A stretch of DNA of 64,000 bases. It comes from Symsagittifera roscoffensis. Lineage: Eukaryota > Xenacoelomorpha > Acoela > Convolutidae. The position numbers and the translations under genes are program-made. Below are positions 51,931 through 63,396 of the stretch, piece by piece. Below the pieces are notes generated by a model, which ran no database searches, was not told the DNA's origin, and saw only the letters and a program-made list of their open reading frames with translations. The stretch lies in the NCBI RefSeq assembly GCF_963678635.1, contig NC_087063.1, positions 74,297,617 through 74,361,616 on the forward strand. Reading direction: 5' to 3'. Numbering within the stretch: position 1 is the first letter of the stretch; each line of letters begins with the position of its first letter.

Positions 51931-52411
51931 ATTTTGATGTTGCGTAGACTGTTGAATACTTTATCAATTGTTTAGCTAATTTGTCAATTTCAGTTTGCGT
52001 TATTTGTGAATGTTGAAAATTAAACATTGTTAAAAATTTTTGTTGTTCTTTTGTATAATTTGTTATATTAAATGTTGGTTTAAAATATGGTGTTCTTGTG
52101 AAATAATCTGTATTTCGTTTTTTTTTACTTATTATATTATTTATGGATAATTCTTCGTCAAGAATTGTTGATTGACAAATATCTAATAGTTGTAATATAT
52201 TATTTACTCGATATGCTACTTCATTTATAGGTGAAGTTGTAGCATTTGTTTTACAATATCCTGGAAGTCCTAAGGGTAATGTTATTTGATATGGTGTATT
52301 ATTATACAAGTGGAGTGAAATAATATCGGAATTTGTGTTTTTCAAGTATTTTATGGATGAGATTGTTATTTTGAAAAATTTGTGAATGGGTTTAAATTCG
52401 AAATCTGACAT
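51920..52411 (-). pseudogene. pol: Protease-RT linker domain (duplicate of alpha)
   Basis: Exact duplicate of 43790-44281, 163 open codons ending S-K-F-D-V at the deletion junction. Confidence 0.75.
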
Positions 52412-52514
52412 GAAAAGTTGTTGTTTGTTTTGACTTTTGTCATACTGATGGACTTGTTTTATTGAAAAGTTATATACGCTTCCTGATAGTGGTTTCAGGT
52501 GTTTCTGTTCTTGA

Positions 52515-53123
52515 TTATAAATGGGGTAAAATTTTGAGAAAAAAAGGTTGTTGTTTGTTTAATCTTTGAAAGAATGTTAAGGCTGTGTTTTTCGTTTTTG
52601 TATATTTATCTTTGATATGGATTTTACTATTTAAGATGTTTATTGTTGGTATATATTTAGTTATAAACGGTATACCAATGATATTGTGTTTAATATCAGT
52701 AATATGAAATGTTTGTTTGAATGGCTTGTTCAAAATCTTGTTTTGTTCCATTGTTCTTGTGGGAACAAGGAATAGTTGGATTTTTTCATAATTTACTAAC
52801 GTTGATCTTTGTGCTGTTGCTAACTTACTAGATGTTTCAAGAGGTGTTAAATTCGGATGCAGTGTTTTGATTTCAATCCATGTGGGAATATTAATGATAT
52901 TTGACTCTGCTCCTGAGTCGATTAAAAAATCAATTTCGAGATCTGGTGGTTGAAATTCTTTACTTCTTGGACTCTCTAAGAGAAATGGGATTGTCCAAAT
53001 TTTTTCTCTCGGTTGTTTTTTTTGTATGTTTTGATAAATATGTTTTGTGTTTGAGCATTGTACTTCGTCTTTTTTGTCAGGTTTTGGGGAAGTTTGGGGA
53101 ATTTTAAACTTATAAATTTTCAT
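52515..53123 (-). pseudogene. pol: Aspartic protease (duplicate of alpha)
   Basis: Exact duplicate of 44385-44993, including the I-D-S-G-A active site and the fused, non-native first codons. Confidence 0.85.
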
Positions 53124-53381
53124 CGTATTTAATTTTACTGCTTCTTGGGGAAATAATTTATAAATGAAATTACTACATTGGGTATGAATTTTACTACATT
53201 TTTTAATGTGAAAGATTTAGGAGTTTTAATATAAATTAACAAATTTGTATTTTTATTTGTCTTTATTCTGTTTTGTAGATAATTGTGGTGTGAATACTAA
53301 AATAACAAACTAAACATTGATAGAAAAAGGTTAGTACTAATTTGAATTTATAAGTTAAAAGTATTTTAATTCATATTTACC

Positions 53382-55175
53382 TCATTCATCTGGGAAAAGG
53401 CCATGTGGGAAGATGTCGTGAATTAAGTCTGATGTTGTTAATAACTTGGCTAGTATGCGAATGACATTTTTAGTTTGTAACAGTGGCCAAAGCAATTGAA
53501 GTGCGTTGATGGTGTTTAGTTCTTCTGTGCCTACTGCGAACTCATAAAGTGTGTTTTGGATTAGATTGTAAAATTTATGATTATATTTAGTGTTATGAAT
53601 AAACTCTAGTATGGGTATTTCCATAGGTTGTATGAATTCATGCGGGATAATGAAGGGTCTTGATTCTTCATCATTGAAGGTCTTCGTGATGGGACAGAAT
53701 ATATACATTTGGGTAACTGGGTCGTAGTTGAGGAGGATGCCGTGGAGGTTAGTATTTTTAATGCAATATGTAAAGTTAAGAAAGAATGGTGATATGTCGA
53801 GTTAAAAAACTGAAAACGGTGATGGGGTTGTCGTGTTGGTGTATGTAAGTCAAAATGGTTTTGTATAAAACGATAATATGTGTAAGTGTGCATTTGTTTA
53901 GTGCGTAACATTATATCGTGGGAACAGTGCAAATTGCGTTCCTGTGGTGAAAGAAAGTGAAATGTTAGTGAAAATAACTGAAGTTTATCATTGAAGCTTT
54001 CATATGCTTGTATGTCAACTAGTGCTTCTGAAATTATATTATCGTGCTTTTAATCAAAACTATTAAGTGTAAATAGATATGGTGTTTTAATAAAAAAATT
54101 TCGGTTATTTGTGGGTTTGCAAATCGGTCTTTGTCTAAAAATTGATCTTGGTTAGGACGGATGATATTATGATCGTAGTATTCTATTGAGAAATCGTTAG
54201 CTCGGGTTGCGGTGAATGTTTTTAATAATTTTTTATATCCAACGTAAGTAAATTGTCGAGGTGTTAATGATGTGGTGAGTTTATATAGTATATTTTTGTT
54301 TTTCTCGATGTTTTCATTAGTGTTAGTTAGTGGTAGATAAAGGGGGTTAGAATAATTGTAGTAAGCTGTCCAATGAAGTGTTGGCATTAAAACGTGCTCA
54401 TCAACAAAATTTCGTGTTTTATTAGTAGTGGTAGAACTATTAAAGGTATATTGTGGAAATGAGGGTAGGGTTATTTGAAGGAAATTTTTTGTGTTTGTGT
54501 GTGATGTATTCTCTGGCTGTTCCGGGTTTGGTTGTTAATGGGTGATTTGGGAATTTTCGTTTAAAATTGCGGTAAGCCCGGTTAGTGCTGGTAGGTGTTT
54601 CGGTGGATGTGGATGATTGAGCTAATGATGGAAAGTAAGCTGAAGAGGGTGTATGAGTTGGTAGATTTGATGATGTTACTGTTGATGATAGTTGATGTAT
54701 CGTAAGAGTGTTGGGGTATGTTAATTGTTGTTGTAGTGTAATAAAATTGTCAAGTTCTTCGGAAATTTGAATGTTATCTGGGGAGTTATTATGTGATCTG
54801 TCGGAGTTAAATGGAGAATAGGTTGGGGTTACTTGTGAAGCGTAAGAAGGAGTGGAAAGGGATGGGAGTGGATGACTGGTTTGGATTGGTCGAAAGGGGG
54901 TATTGAAAAAACTGAAGAGTTGGTGTGGGTATGGGTAGAGGGAGATGGTTCGGAGTCTGCGAATTTGTCGGGAGTTTCTACATCGGAGTTGTAAAATTGT
55001 AGATGGTATGAAAAACTGAAATATCTGAGTTAGTATCAGAAATCATGCTTGATGGTATATTAATAACTGGAGAATCGGGTGGCGGGAAAGCAAAAAGTGG
55101 GATAATTGGGATTTGAGTTTGGAGGTTGGCTGGGTGGGAATTTGAGCGATGGAGGGATCCAATTTGTGGGCTCAT
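53382..55175 (-). pseudogene. ORF X of G3-beta (second duplicate)
   Basis: Exact duplicate of 45252-47045 with the same frames and breaks. Confidence 0.5.
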
Positions 55176-55601
55176 TGTGGGCTAAAAAAATGACTATTTT
55201 GAGACTGAAAAGTGGTGGTATGAGGTTGTTCAATAATTTGTTCATATGTATTATCATTTTGTGAATGATGTGTCACTATGTGTTGAATGGGACTTTGTGT
55301 TGTATTTGGTCCATAATTTGGATTATTTGTGATTGCTAGGTTTCAAAAGTTTCGGGGAACTAATGATAATGGATGGTTTTGTGGTAGGGGTGGTATCTGT
55401 GGTGCTGTAGGTGTTGTATCTACATTATTATGTTCTTCGTCATATGTGTTTGGTCTTGTGGATATTTTTGTATTATATTTTTTTATTTGTGCGTCTAGAA
55501 GTATTTTATTGATTGATGATGAAAAAATTCCAAAAAATCCTGCAAATAATATACGTGCTACACTTGCTTGGCAATTTACTTGTGTGTGTATAGCGCATGT
55601 G

Positions 55602-57020
55602 TTCTAGATTCCTTTTAACAGTGAGAAAAGAAATCCAATAAAATTAAACATAGCGTATAAGATAGGCAATCTTTCTAAGATGTAATAGGGCCATCCTAGA
55701 AAGGCGAGAATTTCGTTTTTTAAGGTTAAAAAACTGAAAATATTTATGGTTGAAGTATCTTGTGGTCTGTATTTTTCACTGTTTAAGTATATATAATCTT
55801 TAATATCCTTAAACTATCCGCTGTAGTCTTGTGTATAAATGTCCGCAAATCCTGCGGTTTCGGCAAGTTTTCTTAAATTCTAGTCGATTGATTGTCATTG
55901 TATTGTGTCCATTTGTGTTAATAATTCTTGAATTTGTTGTGTTCTAATGAGATGTTGTATATCAGATTTAGAATATATTCCAATTTATTGTAAATCAATA
56001 TTTGGGTTACGAGCGATAGCTCTGATGCTTTCGGGTGAAAACTTTTTTAGTGGTTGCATTAATGTAGGATACGGTAAGTAGGTAGTATTTATCTTCATCA
56101 GGGTTTAATTGTACGACATTGTGGCTATTTTCTGATCCACATGGGACTGCGGTATCCCAAAAATATGTTCGTCTTGAAAGTGTGTCGACAAAATGTACTT
56201 TATTTTTGTAGAATATGGGGATTCTTTTATAACAACGTTTATCTTCAAAAACATATAATGGTGATACTTTTTTGGTGCAAGTATAGAACTATAAAATGTT
56301 TCCTTCATAATCAAGAAAGTTGCTTGGGTTCATGTTGTAGGGTCACAATAACCTTGATCATTTTTGCAAGGCAATCTAATTCCTTGATAGATCATGGTGT
56401 TATCAGTTAAATCTCGTGTGAGTTGTATTTTTTCAAGTTGCATCTTTCAATCAAAAAACATTATTTCTTGATATCCTTTATTTTTTGTGTCTGCTTTGCA
56501 GTTTGGGGGATTTTTTATTCCAATGTGTGGTACCCAGTGTTTATCGTGTATATCATAAGTTAATTGTCCGTGTGCGCCATTATATGGGTATTTTTCGTCT
56601 AATTGAATATGTCCTTGGTATTGTTCAAGTTCTGCTTTATGTACAGAATCGGCAAAGACTTGAAAACTTACTATTTTTCTGTCTGACTTTTTATTTCTTG
56701 TTAGATTTAGTCTGAGTAATTCGTTTTTACAATTGTCGGGATTTAGATGTAAAAGTCGTTCTATGTTACTTTGGTAAAATGATTCGTGATCCATCCGGTT
56801 TTTATTTCCGTTGGAAACTTGTGAACAATGTACTTTCTTTTCGGAAAATGATGCTGTAAACTTATATCATGTGACTGTTGCTGCTCGGGCTTTTGAATAC
56901 AGTGTTGCTATTACATTTGTAGTTTATATAGCTTGTGTTTCTGTTTTGAAATGTGTTACTTGATTTATTGCATACTTGTGTAGTGTTTTTTGTTCGTTTT
57001 CTTCACAATCATAGTGTGTT
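55602..57020 (-). pseudogene. Envelope-like glycoprotein of G3-beta (internal deletion)
   Basis: The membrane end lies at 56038-55602 and the N-terminal ectodomain at 57020-56330. About 670 bp of the ectodomain (equal to 38711-39379 in alpha) are deleted at about 56320, with the bases gtt at both ends. Frame 56794-56447 is intact for 115 codons and extends upstream past its Met. It contains V-H-C-S-Q-V-S-N-G-N-K-N, P-D-N-C-K-N-E-L and the shared TGA after F-F-D. A TGA near 56868 is beta-specific (GGA in alpha). Confidence 0.55.
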
Positions 57021-57099
57021 ACTAATAAATCCTGAGGTCCTGTGCAAGGAGATGGATTTGTGTTTTGGTCGGAAAATATTAGAAAAGGATGTGCTGAAA

Positions 57100-57830
57100 T
57101 GTTAATTTTTTTAGAATATACATGTGTATGATAATCCGGAGTATGGGTTATAAAATGTTATGTATCCAATTGTGTTTTTTGTATATCTGTCGTTTTTATA
57201 TATTACTTCAATTGTTATAAACGGTGGTGGTAGCGATTGAGCTGTTATATTTGGTGGACTTAATGGATAGGGGTGTTCTACAATATTGTTAAGTTTGACT
57301 GTTATTTCAAACTTTAATTGAAGACTGTTTTGTTGGAGTATTTGAACGTTATGTTGTCGAATATCTTCGTTAATATCTTATCTATATTGTAATCTATTGA
57401 GTGCCCAACTGTGGAGTCGGTGGCTCTCGTGATTTTGTCCGTTTAATGGGGGAGGTGCTACGAATGTGTTCCAATCTAATCGTAGGGGTATATTCGTTGA
57501 TTGTTCTCTGTATCGAGCGTCGAGGTTATTTGGAAAATTTAGGGGGCAAAATGATGGTGATATTTGACGTGTCGTTCTTCGAAAGTGTACGGATTATCTT
57601 GAAAAGAAATTCGTGTGGATGTTTGGCGGTTTTGGGTAGTTGTAGGTATGATTGTGTTTTCTTGGGAAGATGTTGGTGAAGACTGTCTTGGTGGTGGTTG
57701 GTTAGCAATTTTGGAAATGTGCCCGATTAATTTGATTCTTAGTCGGAAGATTTATTCTTATTATAATATTCTTCGATGAAAAGAATTAAAAAGATTATTG
57801 CTAAGGCGAATGTGACAATTGCCTTTTTCA
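57100..57830 (-). pseudogene. Signal-anchor and Pro/Ser-rich region of G3-beta (deleted)
   Basis: Homologous to 40165-41320 but lacking about 430 bp: the join at 57570 links the equivalents of 40609 and 41039. The hydrophobic anchor near 57800 and part of the Pro/Ser frame (57490-57400) remain. Confidence 0.4.
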
Positions 57831-58699
57831 CACATTTGCACATTGTCATAATTAGGGAGTAAAAAATTTAAAAAATACTGCAAAAAATTATTAAAAGGAT
57901 TATTATATTAGGGTTTCCAAAGTTTTAATAAAAAATATTAGCAAAAGTTTAAATAGAATGAAAAATTTTATGAAAAGGTTTATGATTATATTTTTTAAGG
58001 TATCGACTGTTAAAGAGAGAAGCATTTAAGAAATGATTCGTTCGTCGAATAATTTTTGAATTTCTAGGGCGAAATTCAAGTGTGGTTGGATTATTTATTG
58101 ATTTTTTGGCAAGTGGCTTGAGTTTTGTGAAAAATTGTTGGAGGCTAATTTATGGTGCTCGGGAGGTCTTCTTTGCTTTGTTTTTATTTTTTTGGTAATC
58201 TGGGGTATTTTGAAATATTTGTCCTTTAGGCCAAATGATTATGGTCTTTTTTTACTTTAGGCTAATTGGCCATTTTTGGTTGGAGGGTTTTTGAGGTCTA
58301 AGTTGGGAAAATATTGTTGATCTTTGCATTATTAGATAGGGGAGGGTTGTAATATTATGGTGGTGTTTATTTTAGTTGTCAAATTTTAGCGAGTGGCTTA
58401 TTTTTGACCTGGAGGTTGTAAAATTATAGTTATAGATATGCCTGGAGATTAATATCTATCGGCTAGTAGGTTTGTGTTAGAGATATTGAAGGTGACGGAT
58501 TTGAGTGAATACTATTGGCTGAATTTGAACTAGAATTGTGGCGTATGTTTCAGCATGTTAACTTGAAAATGTGAAAGTTCAAAATGATTTAGAGGTGTAC
58601 TAATTATTGACTTTTTAAAAATCAAGTTGTTTTTGAAATTCAACTTTCTTTAACATTTTAGATTGTGGGATGAAAGTTTTGTAATTTTTACGTGGTTGA
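57831..58699. other. Spacer of G3-beta, no gene recognised
   Basis: Corresponds to 41321-42249 of alpha, with a deletion of about 140 bp at the left. No coding content seen. Confidence 0.45.
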
Positions 58700-60180
58700 T
58701 TTCTAATTCGTGATAATTCTCTGTGTTCTGATTTTTCTATTTGTTCTTGTGGTAAGTGTTTTTTCTATCATTTTCCTGTTTTTTCTTTCTTTTTGAGATA
58801 TTTTTGGGTCTGGTGTTTTCATTTTTTTATCAGTTGTGTTTTGTTTTTCATTTTGTTTATGATGAATGTCGTCATGTACATTTGTTTCTTGTTCTGTATA
58901 TAAATTGTTTTGAATAGCTTTTAAACCTGTAAAAGAATATAATTGAGTTAATTCGCGTAATGCGTATTCTTTTGGGTAGTAAGATAATAAATTGTTTCGA
59001 TGTTGAACAATTTCTTTTTTGGTTGAGTCTGTGAGTTTGTATGTTACTTCAGTGGGTTTGGCAATTATTTGGTATGGTCCTTTTCGAAGTGGTTGTAATT
59101 TTTTGGAGATTCTTGTTTGTTTATTAAAATTGGGTATTAAGACAAATGTTCAAGTTTTTAAATCTGTGGCTGGCATAGAACGTGAATTAATTTGGCTGTT
59201 AATGTTTTGCCTTTGAAACAATTTCTTTGTTACTTTTTGGTAGATTTCATTGTGCTTTTTATCTCTATTTAAAATCCATTCGGTATGTCCGCCGGAGGCT
59301 AATTCGAGAATCTGTGGGTGAAGAAAATGATCTTCATCATGTGTGTGTAATGGTAGATTATAGCGTATTGAATCTTTATTTGGTTTGCAATGACCTTGTG
59401 CGTTTTTGTGAGCATTTGCTGTGAACATAATTGGTTTTCTTGGTTTTTGATTAAAAACAATTTCATATGGTGACATTCCTAAAGTTATCGTTATATGTGA
59501 ATTGTATGATAAGGGGAATATTTTTACATCTGCTGGCCATTCTGTGTATCGTGTCTCATTTTCATTAATGATACATCTAAGATATTCTTGTAATGAACGG
59601 TTCATACCTTCGACTAAACCGTTTGTCCAAGGTGTATGAGATGTACGTGGTTTATGTTTAATGTTGTATAGTGGCATAGTGTGATAATTTCATTATTAAT
59701 AAATTCGGTACCGTTGTCTGTAACTAGGATTTCGGGTAATCCGAATTTAGCAATCCAGTGCTCGTAAAGTTGTGTGTAAGCATAATAAGCATTACAATGT
59801 GGTACTGGGTTGAGTGCTACATAGTGCGTAAATGCATCAACAATGACCATAATGTAGGAATTTCTTTCAGAGGATGGTGAAATTGGTCCTTTTGTGTCGA
59901 ATGAAATTCTATGGTTGAAATATAAACTTTGTACTTTAAAATCTTGTTTCTGTGCTATTTGTTTTTGGTTTGGATAAGGTTTGTTCAATTGACATATTAT
60001 ACAATCAATGCATAATACTTTTATCCAAATTGGGGCATTTGGAAAATGGAAATTTTGTGTGAAGTTCGAGTATGTCTTTTCTGATCCGGAGTGTCTTTTT
60101 GTATTTTGTGTATGGGAGATGTTAAATGCTATTTATATCATACTTAAGGGGAGACAGGGAAGTTTAGATTGATCAAACGT
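58700..60180 (-). pseudogene. pol: Integrase of G3-beta
   Basis: The domain plan is as in alpha. The second catalytic motif is V-T-D-N-G-T-E-F, the canonical Gypsy form, where alpha has Ser for Gly. The Glu lies in G-L-V-E-G-M-N-R. It shares with alpha the frameshift between them (near 59677), the TGA after D-L-K-T (59150) and the RT-deletion junction. The C-terminal tail lacks the stop seen at 42566 in alpha and runs on to about 58705. The second Cys pair is C-I-D-C. Family certain, gene inactive. Confidence 0.9.
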
Positions 60181-60664
60181 CAAATTTTGATGTTGCGTAG
60201 ACTGTTGAATATTTTATCAGTTGTTTAGCTAATTTGTCAGTTTCAGTTTGCGTTATTTGTGAATGTTGAAAATTAAACATTGTTAAAAATTTTTGTTGTT
60301 CTTTTGTATAATTTGTTATATTAAATGTTGGTTTAAAATATGGTGTTCTTGTGAAATAATCTGTATTTCGTTTTTCATTACTTATTATATTATTTATGGA
60401 TAATTCTTCGTCAAGAATTGATGATTGACAAATATCTAATAGTTGTAATATATGATTTACTCGATATGCTACTTCATTTATAGGTGAAGTTGTAGCATTT
60501 GTTTTACAATATCCTGAAAGTCCTAAGGGTAATGTTATTTGATATGATGTATTATTATACAAGTGGAGTGAAATAATATCGGAATTTGTGTTTTTCAAGT
60601 ATTTTATGGATGAGATTGTTATTTTGAAAAATTTGTGAATGGGTTTAAATTCGAAATCTGACAT
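60173..60664 (-). pseudogene. pol: Protease-RT linker domain of G3-beta
   Basis: 163 open codons, about as long as alpha and nearly identical, ending S-K-F-D-V at the same deletion junction. No RT or RNase H follows. Confidence 0.75.
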
Positions 60665-60767
60665 GAAAAGTTGTTGTTTGTTTTGACTTTTGTCGTACTG
60701 ATGGACTTGTTTTATTGAAAAGTTATATACGTTTCCTGATAGTGGTTTCAGGTGTTTCTGTTCTTGA

Positions 60768-61860
60768 TTATAAATGGGGTAAAATTTTGAGAAAAAAAGG
60801 TGGTTGTTTGTTTAATCTTTGAAAGAATGTTAAGGCTGTGTTTTTCGTTTTTGTATATTTATCTTTGATATGGATTTTACTATTTAAGATGTTTATTGTT
60901 GGTATATATTTAGTTATAAACGGTATGCCAATGATATTGTGTTTAATATCAGTAATATGAAATGTTTGTTTGAATGGCTTGTTCAAAATCTTGTTTTGTT
61001 CCATTGTTCTTGTGGGAACAAGGAATAGTTGGATTTTTTCATAATTTACTAACGTTGATCTTTGTGCTGTTGCTAACTTACTAGATGTTTCAAGAGGTGT
61101 TAAATTCGGATGCAGTGTTTTGATTTCAGTCCATGTGGGAATATTAATGATATTTGACTCTGCTCCTGAGTCGATTAAAAAATCAATTTCGAGATCTGGT
61201 GGTTGAAATTCTTTACTTCTTGGACTCTCTAAGAGAAATGGGATTGTCCAAATTTTTTCTCTCGGTTGTTTTTTTTGTATGTTTTGATAAATATGTTTTG
61301 TGTTTGAGCATTGTATTTCGTCTTTTTTGTCAGGTTTAATTACACTATTAATTTCGTTTACTTCTTGTTTAGTTCGTGTATTTTTATTAATGGGTCTAGT
61401 GTAATAATTATGAAGAAGTTCCGATTGATTTTCGTATATGTGTGAGCTAAAGGGTTGTTCATATATGATAGGTTCATAGTCATTTTCGACTGTTATCATA
61501 TTTACTGAGATGGTGTTATCTGTATTACTTTCAGTATCTGATGATTCACAATTAATGTGGTTTAATTGTAATTCATTATTTTCTGTGTTATCAATACCTG
61601 GGGGGTCTGAAGTTGTTTCTTCATTTATTTGCGCTTGATTGATTTGTCTTTGATGCTTTGTTGTGTTACTTCTGTATCGATGTTTAGAATTGGGGTAACG
61701 GTTATTATTCCTATAGGGTGACTGGGAATAGTTTCTGTATCTATTGTTGTAGCTTGAGTTTCGGTTTTGTGAATTATTTTGTGATCTGTTATGATAGTTA
61801 TCATTTGATCTTTGAATATTTGATCTATTATATGAGTTGGTTCTTGATCTGTTGTTTGGA
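60768..61860 (-). pseudogene. pol: Gag-Pol segment with aspartic protease, G3-beta
   Basis: The frame is open from about 61860 to 60768 (about 364 codons), with an internal Met at 61499. The N-terminal part is Asn/Arg/Ser/Tyr-rich, then an acidic stretch (N-D-Y-E-P-I-I-Y-E-Q-P), then the protease with F-L-I-D-S-G-A-E-S-N near 61160 and I-I-G-I-P-F-I-T. No ATG is needed because such domains are normally made as a Gag-Pol extension. The active site is intact, so this is the best preserved domain of G3. Confidence 0.85.
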
Positions 61861-62440
61861 TAGTGCTAATTTCGATTGTTTGAATAACTTCTATTCCTAT
61901 TGTTTGAATAGTTTCTATTTCTATTGTATGAAGAATTTCGTGATCTATTGTTGGAATAGTGTCTATTCCTTGGGTTTGAATGGGAACTGGATGCAGAAAT
62001 AAATTCTGTTGTGTTTGAATTTGATCGTGAATAGTTGTTTCTATTTTGGTTATTTGACTATTCGATCGACTATATCTATTTTGTGAGAAATTTCGTGAAT
62101 TTCTTTGTTCGGGCGATCTACCTCTATAACTAGAGTTATATGGTGATTGATTTCTCGAATAATTTGAGTTGCCTGGAAGTGGTTTTCCAGAGCTATTATT
62201 ACTGTATATATTCTTGTTTGGTAGCTTTTGATCTTTTTTCTTATATTGATAGAATGACTTATTTGGTTCTTTGTGCTTTTGAGGTTTAATCTGATTGTCT
62301 TGTTGTTTTTGTCTATATTCGGCAATACTGTGTCCATATCGTCGGCAATAATTACACCATTTCTTTGCTGGTTTAAATGCAAAAGATGGTTTGCATTTAC
62401 AGTTTGGGTTCTTTTCATAGATGTTTAATATTTCAGTGAT
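61700..62440 (-). pseudogene. gag: Nucleocapsid region with N/R/S/Y repeats, G3-beta
   Basis: This is the RNA-binding end of Gag. A knuckle C-N-Y-C-R-R-Y-G-H-S-I-A-E-Y lies near 62340, with Tyr where the last Cys is expected. A second Cys pair (C-K-C-K) precedes it. Downstream is a basic region of short repeats (R-N-S-S-Y-N-R-N-R-N-Y-S-N-N-R-N) from a 24-bp tandem repeat at 61850-61990. One stop near 61862 and competing open frames (62418-62050 in another frame) show frameshifts. Arg/Ser/Tyr repeats suit nucleic-acid binding. That role is inferred. Confidence 0.6.
61850..61990. repeat. 24-bp coding tandem repeat in G3 gag
   Basis: The plus-strand word ttgtttgaatagtttctatt and variants repeat about every 24 bp, five to six times. 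On the minus strand this encodes N/R/S/Y repeats of eight residues. All alternative minus frames are also partly open because of the periodicity. Confidence 0.7.
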
Positions 62441-62478
62441 TTTTTCAATCAGGTCTGTATCTGATCCTTTTATGTTAT

Positions 62479-63396
62479 TTATACTATATGTGTAATATTT
62501 GTTTCGATCCGATTAACATACTGTAGTTTTAGATTTTCTGTTTCTTCAAGTTTTATTGTGATTTCTGCTTGTTCTAGATTATCTACTAACTTTTTAAAAT
62601 CTAAATCTGGTTCTCGAATTGAGGAAGGATGAGATGCTCTCTTTTTTATAGCTATTTTCCTTAATTGAGGTGTTAAGGTCATCATTAAAATTTCTGTCAT
62701 TTTTGTGTTTTTGTAATCATGTGTATTGAGTGAATATGCTTTTCGAACTGGTGTTTCGATTCGAACTGCTAATTGTTTAATTGTTTCATTTGGTAATCTG
62801 CGAATTTCGTTGCATAAAACTCTTTGATGTTGTTTATTCCTTTCAGAATCAAACATTTTTGAAAATTCTTGTGTGAATCTTTTCCAATCTGATTTTATGT
62901 CTGTAGGTATTATTGAAAACCATTTTTGGGCTGCGCCATCTTGTGTTGTTTGTATTAACGCTGTGCGTCTATGTATCCAATTTTGATGAAGTGGCGTATT
63001 AATTGGTTCGGGTCCTATATTCAAAATTAAATTTGCTGTGACTGCATTTAGGTAATCTTCTACTGAGTATTCAGGGTCTGTTCCTGTGAATACCATTAAT
63101 GGTTTATTGGATGTTATTGACGATCCTCCCATTAAATATGGATTCATCGTCATTTGGAGTGACTCTGCGGCGTTTGGTATTTGTGAGAAAATTGTAAAAT
63201 AATTTTTTGTTATTTCATGTTGTTTTAGGTAATATGGTAGCGGTATTTCATTTTGCATTTGTGTTGGTTGGTAAGAATGCATAGTCATTGGGTTTTGTGA
63301 TTGTATAGGTTGAAAAGATTGTGCGTTAATTGGGTTTTGTATATGCAGTGGTTGTTGATTCTGCATATCTGCTGGATTTTGTGGGTAAATCTTCAT
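62479..63396 (-). CDS. gag: Gag capsid region of G3-beta
   Basis: The longest open frame in the window, 305 codons from the ATG at 63396. The first 70 residues are Gln/Pro/Asn-rich with a repeated Q-N-P-(I/M) motif (S-Q-N-P-M, I-Q-N-P-I). The capsid-like part follows: T-G-T-D-P-E-Y-S-V-E-D-Y-L-N-A, A-A-Q-K-W-F-S-I-I-P, W-K-R-F-T-Q-E-F-S-K-M-F and L-A-V-R-I-E-T. This W...F...F pattern is that of retrotransposon Gag capsids. The frame stops at 62479 just before the nucleocapsid, so a frameshift or normal slippage lies there. Only beta has gag. Alpha lost it at the fusion. Confidence 0.85.
   Translation of the reverse strand: MKIYPQNPADMQNQQPLHIQNPINAQSFQPIQSQNPMTMHSYQPTQMQNEIPLPYYLKQHEITKNYFTIFSQIPNAAESLQMTMNPYLMGGSSITSNKPLMVFTGTDPEYSVEDYLNAVTANLILNIGPEPINTPLHQNWIHRRTALIQTTQDGAAQKWFSIIPTDIKSDWKRFTQEFSKMFDSERNKQHQRVLCNEIRRLPNETIKQLAVRIETPVRKAYSLNTHDYKNTKMTEILMMTLTPQLRKIAIKKRASHPSSIREPDLDFKKLVDNLEQAEITIKLEETENLKLQYVNRIETNITHIV

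Larger units (their letters stand above)
47909..56038. repeat. 8,130-bp tandem duplication, second copy
   Basis: Exact copy of 39779-47908. Genes in it (48295-49450 signal-anchor region, 50380-51930 integrase, 51920-52411 linker, 52515-53123 protease, 53382-55175 ORF X, 55602-56038 envelope end) are therefore duplicates of alpha-beta sequence, not independent insertions. Confidence 0.93.

Noticed and set aside
62050-62418. 122-codon minus ORF as a separate gene
   Set aside because: It is an alternate frame over the nucleocapsid region. The frame with the C-N-Y-C knuckle and the N/R/S/Y repeats explains the sequence better.
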